From positions 89,226-153,225 of the forward strand of contig NMRB01000368.1 in the NCBI GenBank assembly GCA_002633025.1: a stretch of 64,000 nt of DNA, written 5' to 3'. The notes below the pieces were generated by a model that was not told where the DNA came from, made no database searches, and was given only the letters and a program-made list of their open reading frames with translations. The position numbers and the translations under genes were made by a program. Source of the stretch: Notospermus geniculatus. Lineage: Eukaryota; Nemertea; Pilidiophora; Heteronemertea; Lineidae. Below are positions 23,300-35,134 of the stretch, piece by piece; positions within the stretch are counted from its first letter, which is position 1; each line of letters opens with the position of its first letter.

Positions 23300-24450
23300 G
23301 ATGTTAACGGGCAAATCTCAGGAGGGCTCTGATTGGTACAATGATTTCTTGATGTGGGTCAATTGTATGCCAAAGCTTCCAGGGTTAGTGGCGTAGTCTT
23401 TATGACGTAGCCAATACACGTGGAGATCCAGGATGCGCAGATCGGGAAATGGACTGAATCCTGCATTACGTCCGAACTGACACTGTAGCCTGACACTGCA
23501 AATTGGTCTAATATTGCATGGGAAGGAGAACTAAAAAGCCGCGCGCACACTGCAAGCGAAATAGCGTAGAAGCAAAGCGAAGACAATTTCGCAAAGCGAT
23601 ATGGCGAAAATCTTTAAGGGGGCGGTAGTGGAAACCTACAGCGCCGTTTTAGTGCGGCGGTCAATGGTTGAACCGTTTTATTTTATGCATAGCCATATAT
23701 TGTTAATAAAATTAGGCGTCAAGGACAAGCTGATCATGGTTCGTTGCCAAAACCTGCACTGTTTCAAAAATATTGTCCAGCACAATGCTTTTATACACCC
23801 GGTGCGTCCGTGCGCATAGGCCTATTTTAATGACAATAAGGAGGTTACTTTAGTAGCCCGCGTATTTCGAGAAGCGTAGGCGTGTTTTGGCCAAAATATG
23901 ACAATTTTGGGAAGACTTTTCTCGTCCATCAGGCATCGCACTTCAGTGGTTTCTTTTCATTTGGCAGCAGTATATTTGTGCGCAGGGCGCGACGTTGAGT
24001 TTTTTTCACTATTCAACAGGATTCGGGAGATATTCAAAAAGTTCATTTTTGACCATTTTTTGGCACAAATTACATTAATTATCATTACAAAGAATTAGAA
24101 TTTGCAAATTAACTCAACGTCGTGCACTGCACATATGTATTCCCCAACATTTGGTGATAAAACGCCGGGTTCCAGTCGCGTTCTTGCCGAGAAATCTATG
24201 ACGAAAAAGTCAAATGGGGGGTCTCATTGTTTGCTTAATTAGCTGATTAATGAAAGATGAAAGCACATCGTTTTCAATTCAGATGTGTAGAACAAGAGTA
24301 GCAATTTCATAGAAATACATGAAATAGATGCTACCTTTTTGCTTGAAGAAAATATGAATTGTTTTCAGTCTCCATTTACAGTGCGCTTCCTTATGGCTAC
24401 CGCCCCCTTAAATACTCTGGAAGCATTGGCGTGTACAAACTGAGAGCGAT
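23300..24450. other. No gene recognised
   Basis: I see no exon with splice or domain support on either strand in this interval. Confidence 0.5.
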
Positions 24451-24459
24451 CAGCGCTAA

Positions 24460-24640
24460 GGCCGCCGCACACGATACATTTTTTCCTACGAAATATTTTG
24501 TAGGAATTTATTTTATTGTATATGACGGGAAACATCGTCCCATTTTTGTCGTATAGGAACAAATCCACAAATAGGTTTTGTCCTATTTTTCTTATACAAT
24601 AAAATACTGTAGGAAATAATTCCTATCGTGTAGGCCGTGG
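24460..24640. mobile_element. MITE, about 180 bp
   Basis: GGCCGCCGCACACGATACA on the left is matched by CCTATCGTGTAGGCCG on the right. Inner TTTATTTTATTGTATA is inverted as TATACAATAAAATA. A palindromic GACCCCGTGACGAGGTC lies just outside at about 24706. Confidence 0.7.
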
Positions 24641-24916
24641 TAGCATTGTACAACTGACGCATTGTGCCCTTGTGCGCATGTAATAGGTCAATCCTACAAG
24701 AAATATGACCCCGTGACGAGGTCATATTTTTCGTCATACACAATAAAATTTACATGTACGCTGCAACGTTCTACTTCCAAAGAAATAAATGGGGTCATCT
24801 ACAGGCCGCCGTACTGCGGGTCTCGGGAGAATACCAACTCACGGGGGAGGATACCGGGGAGCATACAGAAATAGCCATGACATGACATAATATCTAGGTA
24901 TGCGAGTTTCACCATT

Positions 24917-24955
24917 CACAAATTATTGGGAGATCAATTCCCAATAATTTGTTGA
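24917..24955. repeat. Palindrome CAAATTATTGGGA...TCCCAATAATTTG
   Basis: A 13-bp arm pair with a short spacer. The left arm motif recurs at 25014. The remaining 24650-25160 has no gene. Confidence 0.7.
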
Positions 24956-25164
24956 TTAATAGATGTATAGACAATAAGGGATAGTATGTAAGTTTCATCA
25001 TTCACACCATTCACAAATTATTGGGAGTTGTTGATTCAAAGGAGGAGCCCCACGGATTGTGACAGCAAAAATGTTGTCTACTGCATCACCTGTACCAGAT
25101 GCCCCACAATCAATCAGTAGCCAACGTCGAACAAACCATGTGTTTCCGGAGAAGCCAAGATACA

Positions 25165-25400
25165 GAAAAGCACAAAATTGACACACAAAATGATAATAAG
25201 CAAGAAGTCAATCTCCAGAATTCACGAATTTTCGACCCCAACCGGGGTCTTTTTCAAGTGGAACTTTACAATCTGAAACTCTAGAAAAGACTGAACTGAA
25301 ACCCGAATGTAGAACTAACACCTGTGTTGACAGGATGAGTAGGCAATTAAGGAAAGAAAAGTGTCCAAGCACCACGGGTGGTTGCTGGACGTAATTAAGA
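25165..25400 (+). repeat. Dispersed repeat B, forward copy
   Basis: The reverse complement of 4985-5225, including AAAGCACAAAATTGACACAC, the GACCCCAACCGGGGTC palindrome and CCACGGGTGG. Both copies end in a region where AAGGAAAGAAAAGTGTCCAA is reiterated. Confidence 0.8.
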
Positions 25401-25443
25401 GAGTGGATGTACTTAAGGAAACAAAAGTGTCCAANATACGGCC

Positions 25444-25630
25444 TATGAAGTTGTCTGGGGGGCTATTGTCCTAGGGGCAATTGTCCCATAGGGGCAATTG
25501 TCCTGGGGGGGGGGTTGTCTGGGGGGGAGTTGTCCTACGGGGGCAATTGTCCAGTGGGTAGTTGTCCAGGGGGCAGTTGTCCTAAGGGGGCAATTGTCGG
25601 GGGCAGTTATCCGGGGGGAATGTCCTGATA
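25444..25630. repeat. G-rich tandem repeat (GGGGCAATTGTCC)
   Basis: About ten copies of a 14-20 bp unit such as GGGGCAATTGTCCTA and GGGGAGTTGTCCTA. Several runs of 7-10 G could form G-quadruplexes (inference). A single N lies just before it (25435). Confidence 0.85.
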
Positions 25631-25639
25631 CCGGTCCGG

Positions 25640-26670
25640 TGTGACATCTGCCAGTGTTTTTATGTGTCAGTGTGGCCCTTGGAAACGTTGGCAAATAAAT
25701 AGAAATATCTTTTTGTGCCCCCTATAGGAGCTCTCAGTGAGACGAGCAATAGGTGTCACTACGGCCCAATCCAATGCATACAGCGGGCCCATTCATTCTT
25801 GATTGAACCTTAATCAAGAGAAGTTTCTTTTGCATTGGCCCGCTAGAACTTTGCTGCCATCCTTTGGCAATACGCGCGGCTGATTGCTCCTATTGTCACG
25901 TCGCAGCTTAATCCATCAGACAAGAGGATGGGAACACTTATGTCCACAGATTCTGCCAACGGGCTAAAAAAAAGGGAAAATGACGGGTTGCTGACCGGTG
26001 GCCTGAGGATATCTAGGGCTGTCCTGAGCTCGGTAGCGCGCCGCTTATGTGATCGGAAGAAAATGACTCGCCAGTCGGAGTTCTTGCGGCGAGTAGCGGC
26101 TGAAACCCAGCTCGCTAGGGGATCCTTCATAATCTTTGACACACCCGTCGGGCTCCCACCAACCACCAGTCAGCACCCCACCCGGCACCGAGTAGATAGG
26201 ACGATTTTAAGCCCTCACCCGGGGGCCCAGATATCTCCCCCTTTCGGACACTGCTTGAAGTCTTGACAGGTATCTCGGCAGCCACCCCACTGGTGCGCAA
26301 GCGTGTCCCTCGGATGTCCGGCCGATCTACAAAATCACCCCATTGCCGGACGGGGGACTGGGCGTTGTTCGGCCGATATCCGCTGGGACATCGGAAGGGG
26401 ACTGTGCGGTATAGGCCTACCATTTGTCAACTCGTCGGAACAGAATCCAAGAGACACCGGTTGACATCGGCCGATTAGTGGCCAGTGTACTATAGGGTGC
26501 CGGTCGAAAAGCATCACTCTGATTCAAGAATATGTGAAAGATATGCGGGGAAAATCCGTCCCAGGCCGCAGCGTCGCAAAAAAACACCGATGCCAAGATC
26601 ACCGGCGGCTGCTGCTGGAATTACGACTGAGCCTTTACCAATGTGGTACACTGAGAAAAAGTTACACCAG
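25640..26670. other. No gene recognised; moderately GC-rich
   Basis: Several overlapping frames exist on both strands (for example 25928-26266 plus and 25843-26166 minus) but none shows a known domain, codon pattern or splice context. Confidence 0.4.
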
Positions 26671-26681
26671 TAATAAAAGTA

Positions 26682-27950
26682 CGGCGCCCGTTACGGGACA
26701 TGTATTTTTTTTTTAAATCTCGCACTGCGTGTTTTAATCTCGCACTGCGACTTTTTAAAGTCGCACTGCGACTTTTAATCTCGCAGTGCGACATTTTAAT
26801 CTCACAATCTCGCACTGCGACTTTTAATCTCGCACTGCGACTTTATAAACTCGCACTGCGACTTTTTAAACTCGCACTGCGACTTTTTAAACTCGCACTG
26901 CGACTTTATAAACTCGCACTGCGACTTTATAAACTCGCACTGCGACTTTTTAAACTCGCAGTGCGACTTTTTAAACTAGCACTGCGACTTTTTAAACTCG
27001 CAGTGCGACTTTTTAAACTCGAAGTGCGACTTTTTTAACTCGCACTGTGACTTTTAATCTCGCAGTGCGACTTTTTAATCTCACAATCTCACACTGCGAC
27101 TTTTATTCTCGCACTGCGACTTTATAAACTCGCACTGCGACTTTATAAACTCGCAGTGCGAGTTTAAAAAGTCGCAGTGCGAGAAAAAAAAAGTCGCAGT
27201 GCGAGTTTAAAAAGTCGCAGTGCGAGATTAAAAAGTCGCAGCGCGAGTTTAAAAAGTCGCAGTGCGAGATTAAAAAGTCGCAGTGCGAGTTTAAAAAGTC
27301 GCAGTGCGAGTTTATGAAGTCGCACTGCGATTTTAAAAAGTCGCAATGCGAGTTTATAAAGTCGCAGTGCGAGATTAAAAAGTCGCAGTGCGAGTTTAAA
27401 AAGTCGCACTGCGAGAATAAAAAGTCGCAGTGCGAGTTTTAAAAGTCGCAGTGCGAGTTTATAAAGTCGTAGTGCGAGATTAAAAAGTCGCAGTGCGAGT
27501 TTAAAAAGTCGCAGTGCGAGATTAAAAAGTCGCAGTGCGAGTTTTAAAAGTCGCAGTGCGAGTTTATAAAGTCGCACTGCGAGTTTAAAAAGTCGCAGTG
27601 CGAGTTTTAAAAGTCGCAATGCGAGATTAAAAGTCGCAGTGTGAGATTGTGAGATTAAAAAGTCGCAGTGCGACTTTTTAAAAAGTCGCAGTGCGAGTTT
27701 ATAAAGTCGCAGTGCGAGTTTAAAAAGTTGCAGTGCGAGTTTATAAAGTCGGAGTGCGAGTTTACAAAGACGCAGTGCGAGTTTATAAAGTCGCAGTGCG
27801 AGATTAAAAGTCGCAGTGCGAGATTGTGAGATTAAAAAGTCGCAGTGCGAGATTAAAAGTCGCAGTGCGACTTTAAAAAGTCGCAGTGCGAGATTAAAAC
27901 ACGCAGTGCGAGATTTTTAAAAAAAAATACATGTCCCGTAACGGGCGCCG
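26682..27950. mobile_element. TA-flanked element with a 21-bp satellite arranged as a giant hairpin
   Basis: The outer ends CGGCGCCCGTTACGGGACAT and ATGTCCCGTAACGGGCGCCG are perfect inverted repeats flanked by TA (26680-26681 and 27951-27952). Inside, a 21-bp unit (ACTCGCACTGCGACTTTTTAA) is repeated about 20 times in one orientation to about 27155, then about 35 times in the inverted orientation to 27915. The whole 1.27 kb can therefore fold on itself. The reading frames with LRLFKLAL repeats are by-products of the satellite. Confidence 0.95.
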
Positions 27951-27993
27951 TATAAAAGGAAACTACGTTTCGGTCTTTCTCGTTTAATTACCT

Positions 27994-28094
27994 GGGGCCT
28001 GTTTCCTAAAGTGATTTTAAGCTATTGGTACCATTAACTTCAATGCATTTTCCATTTGGTTAAATGTACCATTAGCTTAAAGTCACTTTATCAA
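27994..28094. mobile_element. MITE family 2, copy 1
   Basis: GGGGCCTGTTTC...AAAGTGA..TTAAGCTA on the left and TTAGCTTAAAGTCACTTTAT on the right are inverted. Relatives are at 53617-53726 and 63855-63963. Confidence 0.8.
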
Positions 28095-28643
28095 CATTAA
28101 CAGATACATGTAGTAGTTTTCTTTCAGGGAAAGGTTTATACAGATACAAAACTCATCGTAGGTAAGTTAGCAAAGTTTTTCAAATAGACTCGCTCTCAGC
28201 TATTAAGCCTGTTAAGCAAATACATTTGTTGGCCTACGTCTCCATGGAATCGTAAAGGAATCAAGCATAACGGTTCAACTCATAAATTAAGCATTTTATA
28301 AATGTGAACAGTATCCCTTTAAACATAAGCTTAACGGTTTTGCATTCTGACGTCTCTTCGATATGATACATGTAGGTGAGACCCTTCTGCCTATTTACTG
28401 CAAATTTTGTTGAATTCCGATTAGCTGATCGTATGATACAAAAGGACTGAATTAATGAGAACCCCACGAACGATGAGAGCGAGGGGTCATCCCTGTACAT
28501 TTGAATAGGCTAACTTTTGCTGATCGTGTCAATCTAATCATTCGGGAGATCCGAAATTCGCTAGAATTGGACCGCTCTGTTGATGAAGCTGTTGTTTGTC
28601 AAGTGTACAGTGTCGCGATATTATTCATGCCGATGACTTACTG

Positions 28644-28792
28644 GGGAGGTTTCGAAATCAAACGATAAGCCAAACTTTTACGACAACGTTATTTTTCATA
28701 CCACACATTAACCAGATTTTGTATTGCATTTTCGGTACAAAAATAAAGTTGTCGTTAACGTTTACGTTTATCGTTTGATTTCGAAACCTCCC
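28644..28792. mobile_element. MITE family 1, copy 2 (149 bp)
   Basis: Ends GGGAGGTTTCGAAATCAAAC and GTTTGATTTCGAAACCTCCC are perfect inverted repeats. It is oriented opposite to 3328-3468 and is less diverged at its ends. Confidence 0.9.
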
Positions 28793-28799
28793 TACTATC

Positions 28800-29860
28800 T
28801 ATCATCTTACTGTTCGCCTACATAGTAAACGGAAAATCACGGTTTTTCCAAAAAATCAGGCTAAAAACAACACTTCACAACGATGAGAAAACAGCGACGC
28901 GAGCGCCACCTGTTGTCTTCGTCTCGCAACGTCCTTTTCGTGGTGCATGCTGTCTTCGTTTCGTAACGTCCTTGTTGTGGTGTGTGCTGTCCTCTTTGTG
29001 CTTTGTGCACAGAGTTTCTTCTATGTACTTTCTTGTCTATGCCGTGTAACATAGACATCGCGCTACATCACATAGACTTCGTTCAACAAATACAATGTCC
29101 TCGTTTTGCATACACGATGTCCTCGTTTTGATGTCCTTTATTTGCGGTTATAACCGCCCATAAGATGCGGTTCACCAAGCACGGCCAATCACACCTTGAA
29201 TCGTCCTGAATAGGCCTAATAGGTGGCATCTGTGTACTATCAGTTCAAACCCACGCGTATATTCTCGCGTGGCCTGCGTGATCGGTGCTCCCTATTGTGC
29301 TGAAAATAGCTCTGTTGTCTTCAGAAATGGAATTCAAGGCATCAAGTTGACAGGTTCATGTACCCCTTCACCACAAAAGAGGTTGAAGCTCGTGCCGATT
29401 AGGTAAAGTCGAAATTCAGGCAGTGAGAGACATCTGGTGGCAAGAGTATCCCTCAGTAAATTCATCGTTCGCAGTTAAATCTTAAAGGAGTTAGACGCCG
29501 GAGTTGTAAACAAGCTGGTTTGTTTACAAACATGGTCGGCAAACTAGTTTTATTCCTTCGTAAAAGTGGCAGCACCAGTAGCGCCCCGTGATCGTTAGAC
29601 AGGTGCCCGGTCGAGTGCAACTCACTCACGATGTTCACGTCAGTACATATCACCGACAATAGGTGGCAGCACCGCAGGCGTCGTGTGGATAGAGAACCAG
29701 TGAGTGAGTGTTTACAACCTGGACGTCCAGCTCCTTTATTGGTTGATTCCTTTATGATGGAATTCATTAATTGCGAACAAGGTTGCCCACAGACGGGGAA
29801 TCGGTTCATTGATAAAGTTTACGAGATACGGTAGTATGGTAATGCATTGGAGTTATTCAT
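28800..29860. other. No gene recognised; contains a degenerate GTCC repeat block
   Basis: 28900-29170 has repeated CAACGTCCTTTTCGTGG-like and GTCCTCGTTTTG motifs and ends in TTATAACCGCCCATAAG, resembling 2160-2500. No exon supported. Confidence 0.5.
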
Positions 29861-30170
29861 CAGGGCCGAAGCCAAAACATTATTGGCCCTGGTAAAGCAC
29901 GGAAGAAGCCATCTCAAGCTACTTCTGTTCCTCATTTTGATCATGCTGATGCAGTCTTAATTAGCCCCTAAAACAGAACACAATATTTTCCATAAGGGCC
30001 AAGACCAAAGCATTATTGGCCCTACCTGATAGACATGGGAGAAGCTACCTCAGCAGTACGTTTTGATGGGGTCTTAGCTTGTCCCATAGGCCTACAGAGC
30101 ACAAGGTTCAAGGCATCACGGCTTAGGCCTACTGTCCACAGCTTACTGTCTCATTCGTGACTAAGGCTGA
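29861..30170 (-). mobile_element. SINE tail copies (related to 23041-23293)
   Basis: CAGGGCCGAAGCCAAAACAT TATTGGCCC and a second GGGCCAAGACCAAAGCATTA share their structure with the SINE at 23041, including AAGGC(A)TCACGGCTTA and TTACTGTC. The tRNA-like head is missing. Two partial copies are joined. Confidence 0.6.
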
Positions 30171-30542
30171 TGTATATTTCAATGAATGTTGAGATGGGTA
30201 GATGACGAATGATGATCGAAGACCACGGTGCATGTGAGTATCCCCCTTCCGGCCCCCCTTGATTTACAGGCAATGAGTGACCCAACGAAGCCTAGCCAAC
30301 GAGTGGGATATCCGACCGACATGTTATCCGGTGGGACTCGCTCGATTTTCCGCCGGACTAGGTCGGGATCACTGCGGCCTTGCTAATTAACCGTTCGGAC
30401 TTTGTACGACATAGCAAAATGAAGTTTTCAATATTTATGTGACTTTAAGGCTGGATACCGACAGTTTCTGCAGTTTCACATGCACCTTTTGAATAATTTG
30501 TATGAATTTCTGCTTGTAAAACCCAGCTTCGTCTTTCAACAG

Positions 30543-31027
30543 CCCACATTAGGAATCAATTCTTCCTGAATAACGCAAAGTTTGTCAAAAAAATAAAACG
30601 AAATCGTCCGAGATTACCTGAGGAATACTCGCCAGAGGAGGCTGGGGTAATCCCTGAAATCGAAACCATATGGATGATGCGAAAGGAAAGTGGTGTATTG
30701 TTCCTGGACTTTCTAACCTGGTCCGGAAAAACTTTCGATATTCGGGAACATAACACACACGTACAGTTCGGAAAATATGAACCTTTTCTGATGTATTACA
30801 AAGGATTTTTATTGATACGTTGTCAGTACAGCTATATTTCGGTACCTTTTGTTGGAAGATTTGAATCAGGGCAACAGACTGGTATTAAAGCTAACCAAGG
30901 AAGGATGTACAAAATTGCAGCCTATAAAAGTTTCATCTTTGCCTTGGTGTACCAAGCCTGCACATTCCATGGAAAGAAGTGCTATGTGCGTCACTTGGAG
31001 GTATTCAAGAATATTCGGCAACTGGGG
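30543..31027 (+). CDS. Gene X, internal exon (paralogue of gene Y)
   Basis: A 485-bp open exon lies between a good acceptor (TTCGTCTTTCAACAG, AG at 30541-30542) and a consensus donor (GG|GTAAGT, GT at 31028). It starts in phase 1 and ends in phase 0. It encodes about 161 residues, including ETIWMMRKESGVLFLDFLTW, FLMYYKGFLLIRCQYSYISV and MYKIAAYKSFIFALVYQ. These align by eye with gene Y (LVFVFQPL, LVCYKGRLILMF, YNWRGKFISFVAF). Family unknown; beta-propeller-like strands (inference). The next exon with matching phase is 42638-43030, across an intron that holds the large transposon. Upstream exons not identified. Confidence 0.7.
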
Positions 31028-32147
31028 GTAAGTCCTAAACTCCCACCGCAGTTGTGACCCGCATCTCCTTCAGTTTACCCGCTCTCCACAACTGCTTCAC
31101 TTAAAATTCTTCGCGTTTGGTCAACAGATGGCGCTGAGATAGTCGACCAGAGCGCCAAGCAAGCTGGTCTTTTTCATTGGCTGAGCGGATCATGTGATCT
31201 AGTAGCCATGGTAGCGCATGGTAGAACACCGTTGCCAACGGGCAGAAGAGTTGTAAAAGCAGCATGCCGAAAGGCTATTAAACTCTCGCCAGGCCTCATT
31301 CTCAACTTAGAGCTTGAAACTTTGCCAGATTTCAATCTCTAATGTCATACAAAAGCGGCCATATTGAAATGGAAGGATATGTGATGCGGCGCGCCGATTA
31401 CGCAGACTGGCGGAGTGTTCTTCCGCTAAGAAATAGCTCGCTAATATATAGTATTGAAATGACGAAAATCACACATTATATGATCATTTTGTGTACTTTA
31501 CTACTCAATCATGTCAATGGTGTACTGATCCAATGCTGTCCATGCGTTTTACTAGTACATTTTGTAATGCGTTTTTGTAGTTCGTATTACTGCCGCTAGG
31601 TGCCTCCCTCTACGTCGGCAGTCAAATAACGCATTTGAGATCAAATACCGTGCTCCTTTAACCCGTCAATCTTTTGTTGGGAGGCATTGGCAAGGGGGGT
31701 GGGGGACAGTGAAAAATATTATACCGGAACTAGTTACTTCGAATCGGGATTGAACAAATTTGATGACGTAAGTAATCAAACACGTGTACTGCACGATATA
31801 TTTTCGAAAGAAACCATGACTTGCTGTAATAGAATTTAAAACAATGTCCTCCAACAATACATTTACGGAATAAGCGGCACCATTCAATTGGACTCTAGAG
31901 AGACCAAGACCGTTATTCCTGCTACAAACCATATAGGGGGACATCAGGAAGACGGGGTATTGGATTCTATCACATCTGAATGGAGTGTAGACAACTATTC
32001 CATATGGTCGGAAAATCGGAAATTCCTCGATAAACAAACATAAACACATACAAATAAACACGTATTCGATGTTTCCATTTTGCCGTCAACCAGTTATTTG
32101 TCAAATTTGATTCCGGATGACTGGTTTCGTCTCTGCGAGAAGATTTA
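31028..32147. other. Gene X intron, first part; no other feature seen
   Basis: Open frames here lack domains and splice support. Confidence 0.5.
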
Positions 32148-32405
32148 AAGCCTCACTGTATTGAATTTTACGGAATTTTCAAAGTGTTAGGAGAGTGCAT
32201 GTAGAGATCTCATAGCCTCGTGAAGGTCCCAAAATGCGTGCCTGATATGTACTTCAAAAAAATCAATGCTTAGTTTTTTGAGCACGGCATCAAAAAAATT
32301 AGCAGCAGGCAGATCTCTAATGTATCCACATAGAGCATAATACATTTTACACTACACTAACGTCGGAGGACGTAAGCACTTTCTGAATTCAATACAGTGC
32401 GGCTT
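32148..32405. mobile_element. MITE family 3, copy 1 (TA duplication)
   Basis: Ends AAGCCTCACTGTATTGAATT and AATTCAATACAGTGCGGCTT are inverted, flanked by TA. It matches 56339-56589 throughout in the same orientation, including ACTACACTAACGTCGGAGGA. Confidence 0.9.
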
Positions 32406-32534
32406 TAAACGGACCCTACAGGCAGTTTCCTTATATTCGACATTTTGATTGTGCTCTTTCACCGAATTTTGGCATAAGACTACTATAACTCTGACGTGTT
32501 GCAAGTAAACTACGTTGAACATCAATTCGAGCCA

Positions 32535-32625
32535 AAATCTGTAGGTTGTTAGATCCTAGTGCCACCTGTGGTGAAGTGACCGCACTGATATGAGCCTAAT
32601 AGCTAGCTGCCTATATTGTCCCCTT
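32535..32625 (+). repeat. Short dispersed repeat, also at 52958-53040
   Basis: GAAGTGACCGCACTGATATG and AGCCTAATAGCTAGCTG are shared with 52984-53022 in the same orientation, ending in GTCCC.TTAA. The rest of 32410-33600 contains GATCCGGTCTTA motifs in both orientations (33090-33130 can fold) but no gene. Confidence 0.7.
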
Positions 32626-33605
32626 AATGCACTCGACGTTTTTTTCAAGCCGCCGTTCTTCTCGTATAGTTGGCGATTCACTGGAAGTATGGGACCATTG
32701 TGCAAAACCCAACACGTGTCACCACGAATGACTGTCAGCAAGCATGGCGACGTGGTCGTCATCATGGATGTAAGTATACTACCATGACTACGACCACTTC
32801 AAGGCGCTGTGAGCGGCGGTTGTGCCTGTTTTATTTCGAGCTTTCCCGGAAACCGTATCCAGTGGGCAACTAATTGTTTATGTAACTGTACATGGATACT
32901 GTACATCAGCTACAGCGGTATTACATTATTCAGTAGGTTGAGATCAGTGGCAAAGTATATAGGCCATGAAAGCAAGTTATTTGATTAGAACCAAGCCAGT
33001 AGTTTGTAGTATTATCATGGCCTTTTCTGTCATAACCATTTCATATGCGTAAAAACAACTATAGCCGCGCTTCCGTTACAGCTTTTAGATCCGGTCTTAA
33101 TAGTACCGCATCTAAAATAAGACCGGATATTTCACGGCTTGCGCTTCCTTCCACTACTGGATGTGAGGTTGGTAAGTTCGGCTACAGATGGCGATACGTG
33201 GAGTGAAAGGCGGGTATTGTTCTGGTACTTTCGAGCATGCGCAATGTCGCAAGCGATCTTAAGCCACCTGTAGCCGATCATAATGCTACAAATAGATCCG
33301 GACTTATTGCCATTCCACTAGAGAAACACCATTGTTGATCCGCATCTAACTTAGATTCGGAGTATGATCGGCTATGCTATCCGAGCTTAATAGATCCACA
33401 CTTAAAATAGAACCGGGCTTATTAAACACGGAAATTCTATAATGGAAGCAGAATAAGAACGGACAAATACCGGTTTTTTGTAGTGGGAGTGCAGCTATTG
33501 TGGCCGGACGTCTTGTTGAAGCTGCAACTATCCCCTAATCTGTTCATCATTATACAAAATGTATGGTTATTTGTGGAAAAGAGGACGGTTGATATATCCA
33601 AGCCC

Positions 33606-33680
33606 GTTACGCCTCATCCTGAGCACAGTGGTTCTTACAGCTTCATCCTACGTCACCGCTGACGAACCCCTGACAACATC
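33606..33680 (+). repeat. Left 9-bp target duplication and 66-bp TIR
   Basis: GTTACGCCT (33606-33614) is followed by the TIR (33615-33680), which ends TGACAACATC. Identity with the right TIR stops exactly here; inward sequence differs (CATTACCTAC against GGCCCGATTTGC). The CATCCT...GGTTCTTA...GTCACC pattern recurs at 62070. Confidence 0.97.
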
Positions 33681-34339
33681 CATTACCTACTGCAGGAAAA
33701 CGCTGGCGCTTCCATCTTTCAGCCATCACCCATAAAAAAATGGGGTCTACCTGCTCTTTATACCAATTTTTTCCAATAAAGTTTGCTTGTTACCTTTTTC
33801 CTTGTTGTGAATATATTTTCAGATTATATAAAATTCATATATGAACCCCGATAAGCTTCTTCGAATACAGTTTTAAGTCGAGGAAAAGGGTTGCGGAGGG
33901 TGTACAAATAGGCAATGCGAACAGCCGGAATCTCCCCAGAAGGTTAACATAACTGGCCAATCACAGTTCTTCTTACATGCGGGTTACGGGATTTGTTTAG
34001 AAATGGCGACCACCATCCATCCATCATGCATGTCATGTCGTTTGACGTTTGACCAATGTAGGCTACGTGATCATGATGATGTAGCCTCGAGTCGAGGCCT
34101 ATGTCTGTTATATTTGTCACGAACATGACGAATGTGGCATGAGTGTTGCAGCAGTGATGTATGCCGTGGCCGTAATGGATGATTCCGCGAGAAACTACCG
34201 GTAAAAATGCGTCGTGCTGTCAGCAGCTAGCTGGTCAGTACACATGGTACACTCATCATCATGCAAGGTTAGCATGCACTGTACACGGACATGTACACGG
34301 ATGGTACACTCTACACACACAGTCAATCAACAGCAGTGC

Positions 34340-34700
34340 ACATGTGCAGAGAGAGAGAGAGAGCATTGTCGATGGTGAGTAATTTACTATTATTAGGCCC
34401 TAGACAATGAGCACGTTCGTAGCATAGCAGGGTAGGCGCAGGCCGCGTACTCTACTCGGGTAGGCCTAGGCTAGGCCTAGGTTACCATGGTTACAAGGTA
34501 GGCTTAGGCCTAGCAGCTGGGCTGCATGGAATGGAATTGAAGCTCAGGCAGTCTGGCATGGCACTGCCCTGGCCGGCTCTCTGTGACTAGGCTAGGCCTG
34601 CACTGGTCCTACAATCAGCATCATCATCATCATCATCATCATCATCATATTAATTATTCAGCGTCAAGGCCCTAGGCTAGTAGTCGGCCTCGTGGGTCTT
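34340..34700. repeat. Microsatellites in the transposon 5' region
   Basis: An AG run at about 34350-34364 and an (ATC)n run at about 34617-34648. The same stretch is rich in GGCCTAGGCC motifs, as is 41800-41870 at the other side of the element. Confidence 0.85.
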
Positions 34701-35134
34701 TGCTGCATCATATAATAACTTTGGGTGTGTGTGCAGTCCAATCGGCAAGCAACAACTGGTGCAACAAAAAGTAAACATATTTATTCACACAATGTCCAAT
34801 CTACTTGCAGGCCGAGACGATAGAGTCATTTCAGTGCCAAGCTACATGACCTACAATTAAATGGCTACATAGGGGCCTGTGGCCTAGGATACGTTCATGA
34901 CAATAGCATCGGGATAGCTTTCATGGATTACAAACAAACACGGGATGTGCATGACTATTTATGAGGAGGATGTGGTAAAAATCATCACCATTGGGCCTGG
35001 ATAGTGCATGCTGCAGTGCAGGTATCTTGTGATTTCTTCATCCCTGGAGGGTGGATCCGGACTGTCATGGTGTCTTGGTGAGGTGCAGTGCATATTTGTT
35101 GGCGCAAGGCCTGTCTTTTACAGGGCAATGACTC

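Noticed and set aside
25843-26423. Overlapping frames of 98-112 residues on both strands
   Set aside because: No domain, no splice context and frames open on both strands because of GC-rich sequence.
27164-27619. A 151-residue frame of LRLFKLAL repeats (and its plus-strand twin 26700-27038)
   Set aside because: It is the translation of the 21-bp satellite, whose unit is a multiple of three; no start context, domain or splice support.
26700-27920. A CRISPR-like array
   Set aside because: There are no unique spacers; it is a simple satellite in a eukaryotic genome.
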